A stretch of DNA of 64,000 bases from Allopusillimonas sp008369125 (GCF_008369125.1 NZ_VOAY01000002.1:186001-250000); one strand, 5' to 3'; positions 34,604 through 44,155 are shown, counted from the first letter of the stretch. The notes: generated by a model not told the origin, from the letters alone. Numbers and translations are program-made.

Positions 34604-35383
34604 TTACTGCCCGCGAAATGCCGGCGTTTTCTTGGCGAGGAACGCGGCATAGCCGATGCGAAAATCCTCAGTGTCAAAGCAATCGAAACACTCGTCGTAC
34701 TCAGCATCCGAAATTGGCGTGGGGTCGGCGAGACGACGGGCAAATTTTTTGTGCCAGCGCGCCGCCAATGGTGCCCCTTCGGCAATGCGCTGCGCCGCAG
34801 CCAGCGCCTGTTCGGCCACCTGCGCATCCGGCACAATACGTGTGACCAGTCCTTTTTCCTTGGCCTCCGCCGCACCAAACACGCGGCCCTCAAGCAAAAT
34901 CTCCAGGGCCACATCTGGCCCAGTCAGACGCACGATAGACTCCATTTCCTGATAGGCCATCACCAGCCCTAGATTTTTTATGGGCGCACCGAACCTGCTG
35001 GATTCACCGCAAATACGTATATCGCAAAGCGCAGCAATCTCCAGGCCACCGCCCACACAAATGCCATGTATCTGCGCCACCAGGGGGTGCCGGCATTCCG
35101 TTAAAGCACGTACAGTCGTGTGCATTAATCGCCCGTACTCAATGGCCTGTGCCTTATTGGAGCGCTCGGTCTGAAACTCCGAAATATCATTGCCGGGAGA
35201 AAAGGCTTTTTCCCCAGCGCCGCGCAAGATGATGCAGCGCACCGCGTCATCGGCAGACAACTGATCGATCACTTCACCTAGCTGTCGCCACATGGGCCGC
35301 GTCATGGCGTTGAGTTTGTCAGGACGGTTCAGCACAACTGTGACGATAGGGCCATCGTGTTGCACCTGTATCAGATCAGACAT
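34604..35383 (-). CDS. Enoyl-CoA hydratase/isomerase family protein
   Basis: A 259-residue crotonase-fold protein that acts on an acyl-CoA. The oxyanion-hole segments AFSPGNDISEF and GICVGGGLEIAALCD are intact, and E115 matches the first catalytic glutamate of crotonase. The second glutamate position (usually G-x-P-E) reads GAPIK, so simple hydratase activity is doubtful; isomerase, hydrolase or decarboxylase roles are possible. It is coupled with the CoA-transferase downstream, and both probably act on the same CoA ester. AAGGA precedes ATG 35383. Confidence 0.87.
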   Translation of the reverse strand: MSDLIQVQHDGPIVTVVLNRPDKLNAMTRPMWRQLGEVIDQLSADDAVRCIILRGAGEKAFSPGNDISEFQTERSNKAQAIEYGRLMHTTVRALTECRHPLVAQIHGICVGGGLEIAALCDIRICGESSRFGAPIKNLGLVMAYQEMESIVRLTGPDVALEILLEGRVFGAAEAKEKGLVTRIVPDAQVAEQALAAAQRIAEGAPLAARWHKKFARRLADPTPISDAEYDECFDCFDTEDFRIGYAAFLAKKTPAFRGQ

Positions 35384-35404
35384 GAGGCTTCCTTTTTAGT
35401 CGCG

Positions 35405-36688
35405 TCAACGATAAAACATCTCAACCAGGCCCAGCCCAGTCACGGGAACATACGTCACCAGCATCAGTACGGCGACGAGTATGCCGATGAACCAGAGGTT
35501 GACCCGCGTCACTTCCCACACCGAGGCTTTGGCAATCGAGCACGCCACCATCAGCACACTGGCCACCGGCGGAGTCTGCTGACCGATGCCCAGGTTAATG
35601 GTTACCACGAGCCCGAAATGGATGGGATCTATGCCAACCATATGAACCAACGGCATTACCACGGGCACGACCAAAATAATGGCCGCCGCCGAATGCAGAA
35701 ACATACCCAAAAACAAAAACAGGACGTTGAGCAGCGCCAGTACCACCCATTTGTTGGACGTAAAATCACTGACGGCCTGTGCCAGTGCCTGCGGTGCCTG
35801 AACCTCAGACAGATAAGTGCCCAGCAAGGCGCTGGTTGCGACCAGCAACATGACGATAGCGGTCTGAATGCCGCCCTCAAGAATCGCTTTTTTCAGCTGT
35901 TTGAGGTTAAGCTCACGATAGATGAATAAGCCTACGACCAGGGCTGCTACGACTGCTAGCGCTGCCCCTTCGGTGGCGGTAACCACACCACCAAAGATGC
36001 CGCCCAGAATAATAATGGGCAGCAGAAAGGCCCACAGTGCCTCGCGCGCAGTCTGGGCCACACGCCGGATCGAAAACGCCTCATCGCGCGGCAGGTTGTA
36101 GCGGCGTGCAAGAAACGACGCAACGCCCATCAGCCCTGCTCCGCCCAGTATCCCCGGCACAATCCCTGCCACAAACATCTGCACCACCGAGGTTTCCGCC
36201 ATTACTGCATACAGAATCATGGGTATGGAAGGTGGGATGATAATAGCCAGCGTCGAGGCCGACGACATAACGGCGGCCGCCATTGGCGCGGGATAACCTT
36301 TCGCCTTCATCCCCGGAATGAGAATGGAGCCCAGGGCGGCCACATCGGCCACTGCCGAGCCGGAGATTTCAGCAAAGAATAATGACGAACCTATGGACAC
36401 GTGCGCCAGTCCACCCCGTATCCAGCCAAAGATCGAGGAGGCGAAGGCAATAAGGCGGTGAGAGATTCCTGAGGCGTTCATGATGGCACCAGCCAGAATG
36501 AACAACGGGATCGCCAGCAACGGAAAATTGGTCGCACCGTTAAAGGTCACCAACGCGACATTGGGCAAGATATCCATGCCCTGGCTGGTTATCATGGCAA
36601 CAACTGCAACAATACCCAACGACACGGCAATCGGCACATTCATAAGCACCAACAACAGCACAGCGCCAAACAAAACCAGCATGATCAT
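35405..36688 (-). CDS. TRAP transporter large membrane subunit (DctM family), system 1
   Basis: A 427-residue inner-membrane protein with about twelve helices, the transport channel of a tripartite ATP-independent periplasmic carrier that imports organic acids with sodium ions. NVPIAVSLGI, FFAEISGSAVADVAALGSI and LIIPPSIPMILYAV are DctM hallmarks. It is preceded by DctQ (13-base gap) and DctP, a complete system. GGAG precedes ATG 36688; a second ATG two codons later is possible. Confidence 0.92.
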   Translation of the reverse strand: MIMLVLFGAVLLLVLMNVPIAVSLGIVAVVAMITSQGMDILPNVALVTFNGATNFPLLAIPLFILAGAIMNASGISHRLIAFASSIFGWIRGGLAHVSIGSSLFFAEISGSAVADVAALGSILIPGMKAKGYPAPMAAAVMSSASTLAIIIPPSIPMILYAVMAETSVVQMFVAGIVPGILGGAGLMGVASFLARRYNLPRDEAFSIRRVAQTAREALWAFLLPIIILGGIFGGVVTATEGAALAVVAALVVGLFIYRELNLKQLKKAILEGGIQTAIVMLLVATSALLGTYLSEVQAPQALAQAVSDFTSNKWVVLALLNVLFLFLGMFLHSAAAIILVVPVVMPLVHMVGIDPIHFGLVVTINLGIGQQTPPVASVLMVACSIAKASVWEVTRVNLWFIGILVAVLMLVTYVPVTGLGLVEMFYR

Positions 36689-36701
36689 GAGGGTTCTCCA
36701 G

Positions 36702-37244
36702 TCAGATCAGGCCATCGGAAAGTGCCGACGCCGTTCCCGCATCATCTGGTGTGCGGATCAGATCAATAAGGTGCATAACCTCGGCAATCAGGATCAGCGC
36801 CGCCGAAATAGGAATGGCTGAATGCACAAAATTGACGGGCATCCACGGCAAGCTCACCAAGGTGTCTCCGGCGAGGATGGGCATGATTTCCAGGCCCATC
36901 CACCCCAGCAAGGCAAAAAACGCGATAACGAGCAACTGTGCGATGATGTTGAAGTAGCGTCGGCCCCGCGGAGGCAGGGCGTCAACCACTTCTGGGCAAC
37001 CGATGTGGGCGCGGCGCACTGATGCCAGTGCAGACCCATAAAACGTAAGCCATGCCAGCAGCAAGGACGCTGTTTCGTCATACCAGACCAGCGAGTTTCC
37101 GGACCATCGAAAGATAACCCCTATGGTCACCTCGACGGCCAGTATGATCATCAGCGCGCCCACTATCCACTCCAGCACCTTGCCGTAACCGTTACGAAAG
37201 CGATGCATGGGATTGTCAGGTCTTACAGGTATGTCTGCGTCCAT
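36702..37244 (-). CDS. TRAP transporter small membrane subunit (DctQ family), system 1
   Basis: A 180-residue protein with four helices of the DctQ family, which pairs with DctM. The stretch SLVWYDETASLLLAWLTFYGSALASVRRAHIG is typical. ATG 37244 is chosen because GAGG lies 8 bases before it; a GTG at 37253 has no ribosome site. It lies between the binding-protein gene and the DctM gene. Confidence 0.88.
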   Translation of the reverse strand: MDADIPVRPDNPMHRFRNGYGKVLEWIVGALMIILAVEVTIGVIFRWSGNSLVWYDETASLLLAWLTFYGSALASVRRAHIGCPEVVDALPPRGRRYFNIIAQLLVIAFFALLGWMGLEIMPILAGDTLVSLPWMPVNFVHSAIPISAALILIAEVMHLIDLIRTPDDAGTASALSDGLI

Positions 37245-37261
37245 CGGGGTCACCTCACGAT

Positions 37262-38284
37262 TTACTTGCCAAGGTCAATTGCACGCACGATAAGTTCTTG
37301 CGCACCTTCGACCTCATTGCCGAACTCCTCATAAATGGGCTTGCTGGCCGCGATGAAGGCCTCCTTGTCGACCTCATTGACCAGCATGCCGGCATCCTTG
37401 AGCTTGCCCAGTAATTCTTCATCGGCCTTTGCGGCCTGCTCATACACATAGGCCTGATTCTCGCGGGCGGTCTCTTCGAGAATCTTGCGCACGTCTTCGG
37501 GCAGCTTGGCGTACTTCTTGGTACCTACCGTCAGATAGGCGGGTGTGTATACGTGGGCGGACAGAGACAGGTATTTCTGTACTTCCTGGAGTTTGGCTGA
37601 ATAAATCTGGGTCAGCGGATTTTCCTGCCCATCCATTACGCCAGTTTGCAGGGCGCTGAACAGCTCTGAAAAGCTCATTGGGCTGGGGTTGGCACCGTAC
37701 TCCTGAAACATCTTTACGCGCCATTTACCCTTGGGCGTGCGCAGCTTAATGCCGTGCAGGTCTTCGGGTTTGACGATGGGTCGCTTGTTGTTGGTAATGT
37801 GGCGATAGCCGTTTTCCCAAACCGCCAATATCGTCAGGTTTTTCTTTTCTGCTGCTGGCGCGAGGCTAGGCCAAAAGATCTCCTTTTCGATGCGCTTCAT
37901 GTGTTCGCGATCTTTGACGATGTAGGGCATTTCAAAAATACCGAACAAATCAACTTCGGAAGACATTACTGTCGAGGGCAGCGCCATGTCCAAGGTGCCA
38001 AGTTTTAGCTTTTGCACCATTTCCTTATCGCCACCCAACTGGCTGGAGCCGAACACCACGACCTTGTACTTGTCGCCTAATTTCTCATTCGCACGTTTGG
38101 CGAATTCATCGGCACTTATCTGGAACAGTGAGCCCGGGTTACCGACGTGACCAAGTTTTAGTTCGACCTGCGCCTGAGAAACACTGGGCACGCCCAAGGC
38201 TGCCGCTGCGCCCAGTGCGGCAACCAGAGCCATCACGCGTCGACGCAAGATACTGGACTGCGGATTTGAAGTTGTATAGATCAT
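37262..38284 (-). CDS. TRAP transporter substrate-binding protein (DctP family), system 1
   Basis: A 340-residue periplasmic protein with a signal peptide (after RRRVMALVAALGAAAALGVP, cleavage near AQA). It has DctP marks: KLGHVGNPGSLF, IKLRTPKGKWRV with the conserved arginine that binds the substrate carboxylate, and ALQTGVMDGQENPL. The frame extends upstream to 38509, but GGAG at 38291-38294 lies 6 bases before ATG 38284 and the signal peptide starts there. The carboxylate-type arginine indicates an organic acid substrate, otherwise unknown. Confidence 0.9.
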   Translation of the reverse strand: MIYTTSNPQSSILRRRVMALVAALGAAAALGVPSVSQAQVELKLGHVGNPGSLFQISADEFAKRANEKLGDKYKVVVFGSSQLGGDKEMVQKLKLGTLDMALPSTVMSSEVDLFGIFEMPYIVKDREHMKRIEKEIFWPSLAPAAEKKNLTILAVWENGYRHITNNKRPIVKPEDLHGIKLRTPKGKWRVKMFQEYGANPSPMSFSELFSALQTGVMDGQENPLTQIYSAKLQEVQKYLSLSAHVYTPAYLTVGTKKYAKLPEDVRKILEETARENQAYVYEQAAKADEELLGKLKDAGMLVNEVDKEAFIAASKPIYEEFGNEVEGAQELIVRAIDLGK

Positions 38285-38363
38285 CTTTGTCTCCTTCGGT
38301 CCGGTTGTGGATCGTGCCGCGCACCCGGACTGTGCACGACCCTGAAACAGGCTCACGACATGT

Positions 38364-39875
38364 TTAATCGGGCCATAAAGTATGCAAGGGTGGTTTGCGA
38401 ACACGAGCCCGTTGCTCGAAGGCGTATCCCAGCCCGAGCAACAGGGGTTCGTCGAAAGGCCGGGCCAGCAAATCCATGCCCATGGGTACGCCCAAGGGCG
38501 CGTTGGCATCAGGCGTGGAAAACCCCATGGGCACAGTCAGTGCGGGAAACCCAGTCAGGGCAGCCAATATGCCATTGCGTTCGGCCTGACCACCCACGCT
38601 TATGGGTACGACCAGGCATTTCTGTAAAGGGTAGGCCAAGGCGTCAAGCGCAAGCTCGGCCATGAGTGCCAAGACGCGATCCTGCAGGCGAACGTGTGCG
38701 GCGAGTCGGTGCAAGTACTCGACATCGTGCTCGGCATCGATAACGCCATTGGCCTGTTCCAGGAACTCTTGCAAGGTTTCTCGATGGTAGCCGCCGCCCG
38801 CCAAGATATCGTCCATGTTCTGCACAGCGCGTTGTGACGAGGTTTTCAAGTAGGCCTCGAATAAAGGTTTGAATTCCCATTTTTGTACGTCACCATCACG
38901 CAGCAGAACATCGGCATCAATACCCGAATCATCGATCTCCAGCACCTGCGCACCGCCATCGCGCATGGTTTGTATTGCGCGAGCCATGGCTGCGTTGACC
39001 TGCTGATGTTGTGGCTCGCCCCCCATAAGGCTGCGCAATACGCCTACTCGTTTGCCTTCAAAGGCATCGTCACGTAGCGATGCGCCATAGGTGGACGGGG
39101 TGCGGCCTACCGAGCGCGCAGTGACGGGATCCTCGGCGTCGTAGCCTGCGATTACCTCGAGGACACGCGCCAGGTCGGACACTGTTCGGGCCATTGGCCC
39201 CACCGAGTCTTGCGTGTGCGATACGGGCATGACACCCGCGCGACTGATCAGGCCTCGCGTGGGCCGCAGCCCAAACAGACTATTGGCCGACGCCGGCGAG
39301 CGCACGGAGTTGACTGTATCTGTGCCGATGGCCACGGTCGCGAAACTCATGGCTGCCGCCACACCCGAACCGCCACTAGAGCCGCCCGGCGTGCGGGTTA
39401 GATCATAAGGATTGAGCGTCTGACCACCCAGAGAACTGACCGTGGTGCCTGCCAGGGCAAACTCATGCAAGTTTGTTTTAGCCAGTATGATCGCCCCGGC
39501 ATCACGCAGCTTTCGCACTACGGCGCTATCTTTTGCAGCTACCGTGCCCTGCAACGAAAGGGATCCACCCGTCGTGGGCATATCGGCCGTATTGCAGTTG
39601 TCCTTGACTGCCACGATCACGCCATGCAGAGGCCCTGAAAGTTTGCCTTCAGAGGCCAGCGTCGCATCCAGATTGGCCGCAAGCTCGTGCGCCGCCGGGT
39701 TCACTGCCAGCACAGCGCGCAGCTTCGGCCCGTTTTGGTCCCAGCGGGCAATGCGTGCCAGATAGGCATCCACCAGCCCGACACAGGTCAACTCGCCAGC
39801 CAGCAGCTGTTTTTGCAAGCCTGCTATGGTTGCTTCCTCGACGACATCAATGGGTGTCGACACGTGCGCACACAT
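38364..39875 (-). CDS. Amidase signature family hydrolase
   Basis: A 503-residue Ser-cisSer-Lys hydrolase that cleaves amides. K91 (VAVKDNCNT), cis-S167 (TPGGSSGGSG) and the nucleophile S190 are visible. The nucleophile lies in GTDTVNSVRSPAS, where V-N replaces the usual two glycines before the serine; this is uncommon and may mark a separate subfamily. No signal peptide is evident, so it is cytoplasmic. AAGGAG precedes ATG 39875. It sits between two TRAP systems, so the imported compound may be an amide or N-acyl acid that is hydrolysed inside the cell. Confidence 0.88.
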   Translation of the reverse strand: MCAHVSTPIDVVEEATIAGLQKQLLAGELTCVGLVDAYLARIARWDQNGPKLRAVLAVNPAAHELAANLDATLASEGKLSGPLHGVIVAVKDNCNTADMPTTGGSLSLQGTVAAKDSAVVRKLRDAGAIILAKTNLHEFALAGTTVSSLGGQTLNPYDLTRTPGGSSGGSGVAAAMSFATVAIGTDTVNSVRSPASANSLFGLRPTRGLISRAGVMPVSHTQDSVGPMARTVSDLARVLEVIAGYDAEDPVTARSVGRTPSTYGASLRDDAFEGKRVGVLRSLMGGEPQHQQVNAAMARAIQTMRDGGAQVLEIDDSGIDADVLLRDGDVQKWEFKPLFEAYLKTSSQRAVQNMDDILAGGGYHRETLQEFLEQANGVIDAEHDVEYLHRLAAHVRLQDRVLALMAELALDALAYPLQKCLVVPISVGGQAERNGILAALTGFPALTVPMGFSTPDANAPLGVPMGMDLLARPFDEPLLLGLGYAFEQRARVRKPPLHTLWPD

Positions 39876-39884
39876 CAGAACTCC

Positions 39885-41177
39885 TTAAGTGATCAAGTAA
39901 ACAAACCCTAGGGAAATAATTGGAATAAATGTCACCAGCATCAGCACAATAACTTCGCAGATCACAAAAGGCACGGCGGCGCGCGCCGCTGTTGTGAAGG
40001 GTATGCCGGCAATCTGCGAGGCCAGGTACAAAGCTAGGCCGACTGGCGGCGTTATATGGGCCATGGACAAATTAACCGTCATGATGGCGCCAAAATGTAT
40101 GGTATCGACGCCCACCGCCTGCACCGCTGGCAGAAATAACGGCACCAGCAGGTAAATTGCCGACACCGGATCCAAAAACATACCCGCAAAAACCAGAATA
40201 AAATTTACCAACAGCAGCATAATCACCCTGCTGCCACCGCTCACCAGCACCAGCCAGTCACGGATCAAGGACGCAGTCCCATCAATCATCAGCACATATG
40301 ACAAGATGGAGGCCATGGCCAGAATCAGCATGACCACGCCGGTCGTGATGCCAGATTCCAGCATCAGGTACGGGTACTCGCGCCACTTCATTTCGCGATA
40401 AACAAAGCGATCAACGAGAAAAACGTAGACGACCATTACGGCGGCGGCCTCGGTGGCGGTAAACACGCCCGAATAAATTCCGCCCAGCACAATCACCGGC
40501 GCCAACAGCCCCCAGGATGCCTCACGCAAGGTTCGCCAAAAAATCGGCCAGCTGCGTTCGACTGGCACGATGGGGTAACGACGATGCTTGGCAACCAGGT
40601 AGATGTAAATGGACAGCACACCGACGAGCGTAATGCCCGGCCCTATGCCTGCAGCAAACAGTTTCGGAATCGAGGTATTGGCGATCACACCGTAAAGAAT
40701 CAGATTGATACTTGGTGGAATCACGACTCCAAATGTGCATCCAGCCGCAACCGTTGCTGTGGCAAAGCCAATGGGGTAACCCACTTTGTGCATGGCACCG
40801 ATGAGGAATCCCAGCGCGGCGATCGCCGCTATATTTGAGCCACTGAGGGCGCCTAGAAAGGCGCCGGCAACGACGACGGTGATAGCGAGACCACCCGGTA
40901 GTTCACCAACAATGACTTGCGCCAGTGTAATCAGGCGAGACGCCACCCCTGTTTTGGACAGCATCGCGCCAGCGACGACAAACAGCGGGATAGCCAGCAA
41001 GGTGAAAGAGCTGATGGCTCCCGAAAAAATCATGGGTAGCGTCTGAAACGGTGCCAGGTCATAGATGGCAAACGCGACCACACCAGCCAAGCCCAGGGAA
41101 ATTGATATGGGAAAATTGGCCAGCAAAAACAAGAAGAACAGTACGAAGGCAAGCAGGCCGGAGCTCGGGAGTTCCAT
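39885..41177 (-). CDS. TRAP transporter large membrane subunit (DctM family), system 2
   Basis: A 430-residue channel subunit of a second TRAP carrier. It has about twelve helices and family motifs such as ANFPISISLGLAGV, GALSGSNIAAIAALG and VVIPPSINLILYGV. It lies 9 bases after the DctQ gene of the same system. It is clearly diverged from the system 1 DctM (36% or so by eye at the motifs only; not measured), so the two are not recent duplicates. Confidence 0.92.
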   Translation of the reverse strand: MELPSSGLLAFVLFFLFLLANFPISISLGLAGVVAFAIYDLAPFQTLPMIFSGAISSFTLLAIPLFVVAGAMLSKTGVASRLITLAQVIVGELPGGLAITVVVAGAFLGALSGSNIAAIAALGFLIGAMHKVGYPIGFATATVAAGCTFGVVIPPSINLILYGVIANTSIPKLFAAGIGPGITLVGVLSIYIYLVAKHRRYPIVPVERSWPIFWRTLREASWGLLAPVIVLGGIYSGVFTATEAAAVMVVYVFLVDRFVYREMKWREYPYLMLESGITTGVVMLILAMASILSYVLMIDGTASLIRDWLVLVSGGSRVIMLLLVNFILVFAGMFLDPVSAIYLLVPLFLPAVQAVGVDTIHFGAIMTVNLSMAHITPPVGLALYLASQIAGIPFTTAARAAVPFVICEVIVLMLVTFIPIISLGFVYLIT

Positions 41178-41186
41178 AATTCGGCC

Positions 41187-41702
41187 TTACTCCGGCAGTC
41201 TGGGCATGTTGGGGTAACGCAAGCGCCCCGACAGATCACGCACAACGGCGATCAGACAGCGCAGGCTGCACAAGCCTAGCGCAACAAAGATTCCGGCATT
41301 AACGATCCACACCGGGATACCCGTAGCCGGGCTGGTCTGCCCCACACGATAAGACTGGGCAAGAAACAGCCATGTATACCAGGTTAAGAACAGAAAAAAG
41401 CCTGCCATTACGAGCAGAACGAGCAAATCGGCAACCCGGCGCGCCCCACGAGGCAACAGGTTTGCAAGCAGTGGCACACTGCCGTGCTGGTTGTACTTAA
41501 AGCCCGCCGCAGCACCGAACAGCGCCGCCCATAGAAACATGAACGTGGCCATTTCATCAGCGCCAATGATAGAGAAACTAAACACATAACGTGTTAACAC
41601 AGCAAGGAAAGTCAGCACTGCAATACCGATCATGCAGAGCACGACAATGACTTCCTCGATATGAACGAACGCGAATAAAATCGGCCGCGTAATCTGCTTC
41701 AT
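41187..41702 (-). CDS. TRAP transporter small membrane subunit (DctQ family), system 2
   Basis: A 171-residue four-helix protein of the DctQ family. FSFSIIGADEMATFMFLWAALFGAAAGFKYNQHGSV holds the conserved region. GAGG precedes ATG 41702 with a 6-base spacer. It is encoded between the DctP and DctM genes of the same system. Confidence 0.88.
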   Translation of the reverse strand: MKQITRPILFAFVHIEEVIVVLCMIGIAVLTFLAVLTRYVFSFSIIGADEMATFMFLWAALFGAAAGFKYNQHGSVPLLANLLPRGARRVADLLVLLVMAGFFLFLTWYTWLFLAQSYRVGQTSPATGIPVWIVNAGIFVALGLCSLRCLIAVVRDLSGRLRYPNMPRLPE

Positions 41703-41786
41703 GAAATGCCTCTTTCTTAAGAGAGATGCATCAGCTAAAGTTCGCCAGGGCCACCAGCCGCAGCCAGTATGCCCTGGCTATCTGTC

Positions 41787-42794
41787 TCAGTTCTTGGCTT
41801 GCTTTACGCCGTTTTCAAACAGCTCAACGAAATCGGCACCCAGTTTTTCCTTGTACTCGGCATACACCGGCTGCAATGTCTTCTGGAAAACAGCCAGTTG
41901 CTCGGGGGTTAGATTGGTAACCGTCATACCGGCCTTTTCCAACTCGGCGGGCAAAATCTTATCTTCTTCTTCCACGATTTTGCGTTCGGCGTCCATCGCC
42001 TCGTGGGCGGCGTCCTTGAACATTTTTTGATCTTCCGGACTCAGACCTTTCCAGAATGACGCACCCGTCGCGAAGACGATGGCATCATAGGAATAGTTCC
42101 ATATGGTCATGTATTTCTGCACATCATAAAAACGTGAAGAAGAGATCAAGGACATCGGGTTTTCCTGACCGTCCACGGTCCCGGTTTGCAACGCAGTGAA
42201 CACCTCGGAAAAACTCATGGTGGTCGGGTTCGCCCCCAACTCCTTGAATATCGCAAGGTACAGCGGTATTCCCGGCACCCGGATCTTAAGATTCTTGAAA
42301 TCGGCTGGTTGCGTGATCGGCAGGCGCGAGTTAGTCACCTGGCGAAAGCCATTTACCCCCCAGGCAAGACCAACCAGATCGCGATTTTCCAGGGTTTTCA
42401 TCAGAGCATCGCCTGCAGGGCCGTCCAAGACCTTGTTGGCCGTCTCATGATCAGGAAACAACCACGGCAGGCCCAGCGCCTGAAACTTGGGATCCAGCCC
42501 GGTCATCCAGGTTGTTGATTTGATCAGGAACTGAATACCGCCGCCCTGCGCCATTTCCATTTCTACGCGATCATTGCCGCCAGCCATTGCCGCATTGGGA
42601 TGCAGGCTGACCTTGAAATCGCCATTGGAGCGTTCTTCTACCAGCTTCTGGAATACCTTAGCCCCCTTGTCCCAACTCGACCCTTCGGCCACGTTATATG
42701 ACACATGAACCCGCTTGGCCGCCTGAGCTCCTGGCGCCATGGTGAATACAGCCAGGGTCATTGCAGACGTTAGTAATAGCTTTGAAAATCGCAT
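41787..42794 (-). CDS. TRAP transporter substrate-binding protein (DctP family), system 2
   Basis: A 335-residue periplasmic protein with a signal peptide (MRFSKLLLTSAMTLAVF..., cleavage near AQA). Conserved DctP elements are LKIRVPGIPLYL with the carboxylate-binding arginine and ALQTGTVDGQENPM. The frame is open to 42974, but AGGAGGAG immediately before ATG 42794 fixes the start. It is the second gene of the operon after the aminotransferase. Confidence 0.9.
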   Translation of the reverse strand: MRFSKLLLTSAMTLAVFTMAPGAQAAKRVHVSYNVAEGSSWDKGAKVFQKLVEERSNGDFKVSLHPNAAMAGGNDRVEMEMAQGGGIQFLIKSTTWMTGLDPKFQALGLPWLFPDHETANKVLDGPAGDALMKTLENRDLVGLAWGVNGFRQVTNSRLPITQPADFKNLKIRVPGIPLYLAIFKELGANPTTMSFSEVFTALQTGTVDGQENPMSLISSSRFYDVQKYMTIWNYSYDAIVFATGASFWKGLSPEDQKMFKDAAHEAMDAERKIVEEEDKILPAELEKAGMTVTNLTPEQLAVFQKTLQPVYAEYKEKLGADFVELFENGVKQAKN

Positions 42795-42876
42795 GTCACT
42801 CCTCCTCGTTTTAGGCCTGCAGGCTCTTCGTCCTGCGGGCTCGGACCGCGCAATCTTCTCGCGGGCAATCGGTCCG

Positions 42877-44082
42877 TCAGGTGACGGCTGTGGATCTAAC
42901 CTCTGCGTTTTGCGCCAGATACCCCATGGCGGCCTGTACCCCGCCTTTTTTGTGCGGCACCCCAGCCAGCTCAAGGCCCATCTCTATGCCCGCAAGCGTT
43001 CCGCACACAGACAGATCGTTGATGTCGCCCAGATGCCCAATGCGAAAGACTTTGTCCTTGAGTTTGGAGAGGCCCTGCCCCAACGACATATTGAAATGAT
43101 CCAGCACAACCTTTCGAAACGCGTCGGCACTGTGGCCTTCCGGCATGATCACTGCAGTCAGTGCCGGACTGTATTCAGCCGGGTCGGCGCAGAGGACTTC
43201 CAGGCCCCAGGCGAGCACTGCTCGACGGGTCGCCTCACCGTGGCGCTGGTGCCGTGCAAACACCGTCTCCAGCCCCTCATGAAAAATCATCTCTAACGCC
43301 TCATGCAGGCCGTAGAGCAGATTGGTAGCGGGCGTATACGGAAAATAACCAGTGGCGTTGCTGGCGATCATGGGGTGCCAGTCCCAATACGAACGCCTCA
43401 GCGTCGCGTGTTCACTGGCGGCCAATGCCTTGGCGCTGATTGCATTAAAGGACAAGCCCGGCGGCAGCATCAGGCCTTTCTGAGAACCTGCCACCGAAAC
43501 ATCCACGCCCCACTCATCGTGGCGGTAATCGATGGAACCCAACGATGAAATGGTATCGACCATGAGCAAGGCCGGATGCTTGGCGCGGTCGATTGCCGCA
43601 CGCACGCCATTAACGTTGCTGGTCACGCCGGTGGCGGTTTCATTGTGCACGATGCACACCGCCTTGATTTCATGATCGGCGTCGGCTTTCAAACGAGCCT
43701 CAATCGCCGAAGCGTCGGCACCTCGCCGCCAGTCGCCAGGAAGGAACTCGACCCGCAGACCTAGTTCCGTTGCCATTTTCTTCCACATGGCAGCGAAATG
43801 CCCGGTCTCGGCCATAAGAACCAAATCGCCGGCCGACAGCGTATTGACCAGAGCCGCTTCCCACGCACCCGTACCTGACGCCGGATAGATGACAACGTGG
43901 CTTTTGGTCTTGAACACCTTTTTCATACCTGCGAGCACGGACTTGCCGAGCTCCCCAAATTCGGGGCCGCGATGGTCGATGGTGACGTTATCGATGGCGC
44001 GTAACACGCGGTCGGGTACGTTGGTTGGGCCAGGAATCTGGAGAAAGTGGCGACCGGAAGGATGCGAGCTAAGCCGAAGCAT
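42877..44082 (-). CDS. Class V aminotransferase, serine/alanine-glyoxylate type (SgaA-like)
   Basis: A 401-residue PLP enzyme of the serine-glyoxylate / alanine-glyoxylate aminotransferase group. IPGPTNVPDRVLRAI, ASGTGAWEAAL, VHNETATGV and the PLP lysine K202 in VAGSQKGLMLPPGL are intact; D176 matches the PLP-contacting aspartate. It probably transfers an amino group to glyoxylate. The same group includes the aspartate-glyoxylate enzyme BhcA, so the amino donor is open. GAGG lies 7 bases before ATG 44082. It heads the ten-gene operon opposite the GntR regulator, with a candidate operator 20 bases upstream. Confidence 0.88.
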   Translation of the reverse strand: MLRLSSHPSGRHFLQIPGPTNVPDRVLRAIDNVTIDHRGPEFGELGKSVLAGMKKVFKTKSHVVIYPASGTGAWEAALVNTLSAGDLVLMAETGHFAAMWKKMATELGLRVEFLPGDWRRGADASAIEARLKADADHEIKAVCIVHNETATGVTSNVNGVRAAIDRAKHPALLMVDTISSLGSIDYRHDEWGVDVSVAGSQKGLMLPPGLSFNAISAKALAASEHATLRRSYWDWHPMIASNATGYFPYTPATNLLYGLHEALEMIFHEGLETVFARHQRHGEATRRAVLAWGLEVLCADPAEYSPALTAVIMPEGHSADAFRKVVLDHFNMSLGQGLSKLKDKVFRIGHLGDINDLSVCGTLAGIEMGLELAGVPHKKGGVQAAMGYLAQNAEVRSTAVT

Positions 44083-44101
44083 ATTTAAGCCTCTTCTGTG
44101 A

Positions 44102-44114
44102 TTGGTATACAAAA
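44102..44114. promoter_or_regulatory. Candidate GntR/FCD operator, aminotransferase side
   Basis: TTGGTATACAAAA, core GTATAC being palindromic. Identical in sequence to the site at 44271-44283. It lies about 6-18 bases downstream of the start point predicted from the minus-strand promoter. Confidence 0.6.
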
Positions 44115-44126
44115 CACAATCAGGGC

Positions 44127-44155
44127 ATGGTACGCCGCCTTTCTAACCTCGACAA
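44127..44155 (-). promoter_or_regulatory. Putative promoter of the TRAP/aminotransferase operon
   Basis: Read on the minus strand: -35 TTGTCG (44155-44150), 17-base spacer, -10 TACCAT (44132-44127). Both hexamers match sigma-70 consensus at four of six positions. It is weak on sequence alone, but the spacing is exact and the operator follows it. Confidence 0.4.
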
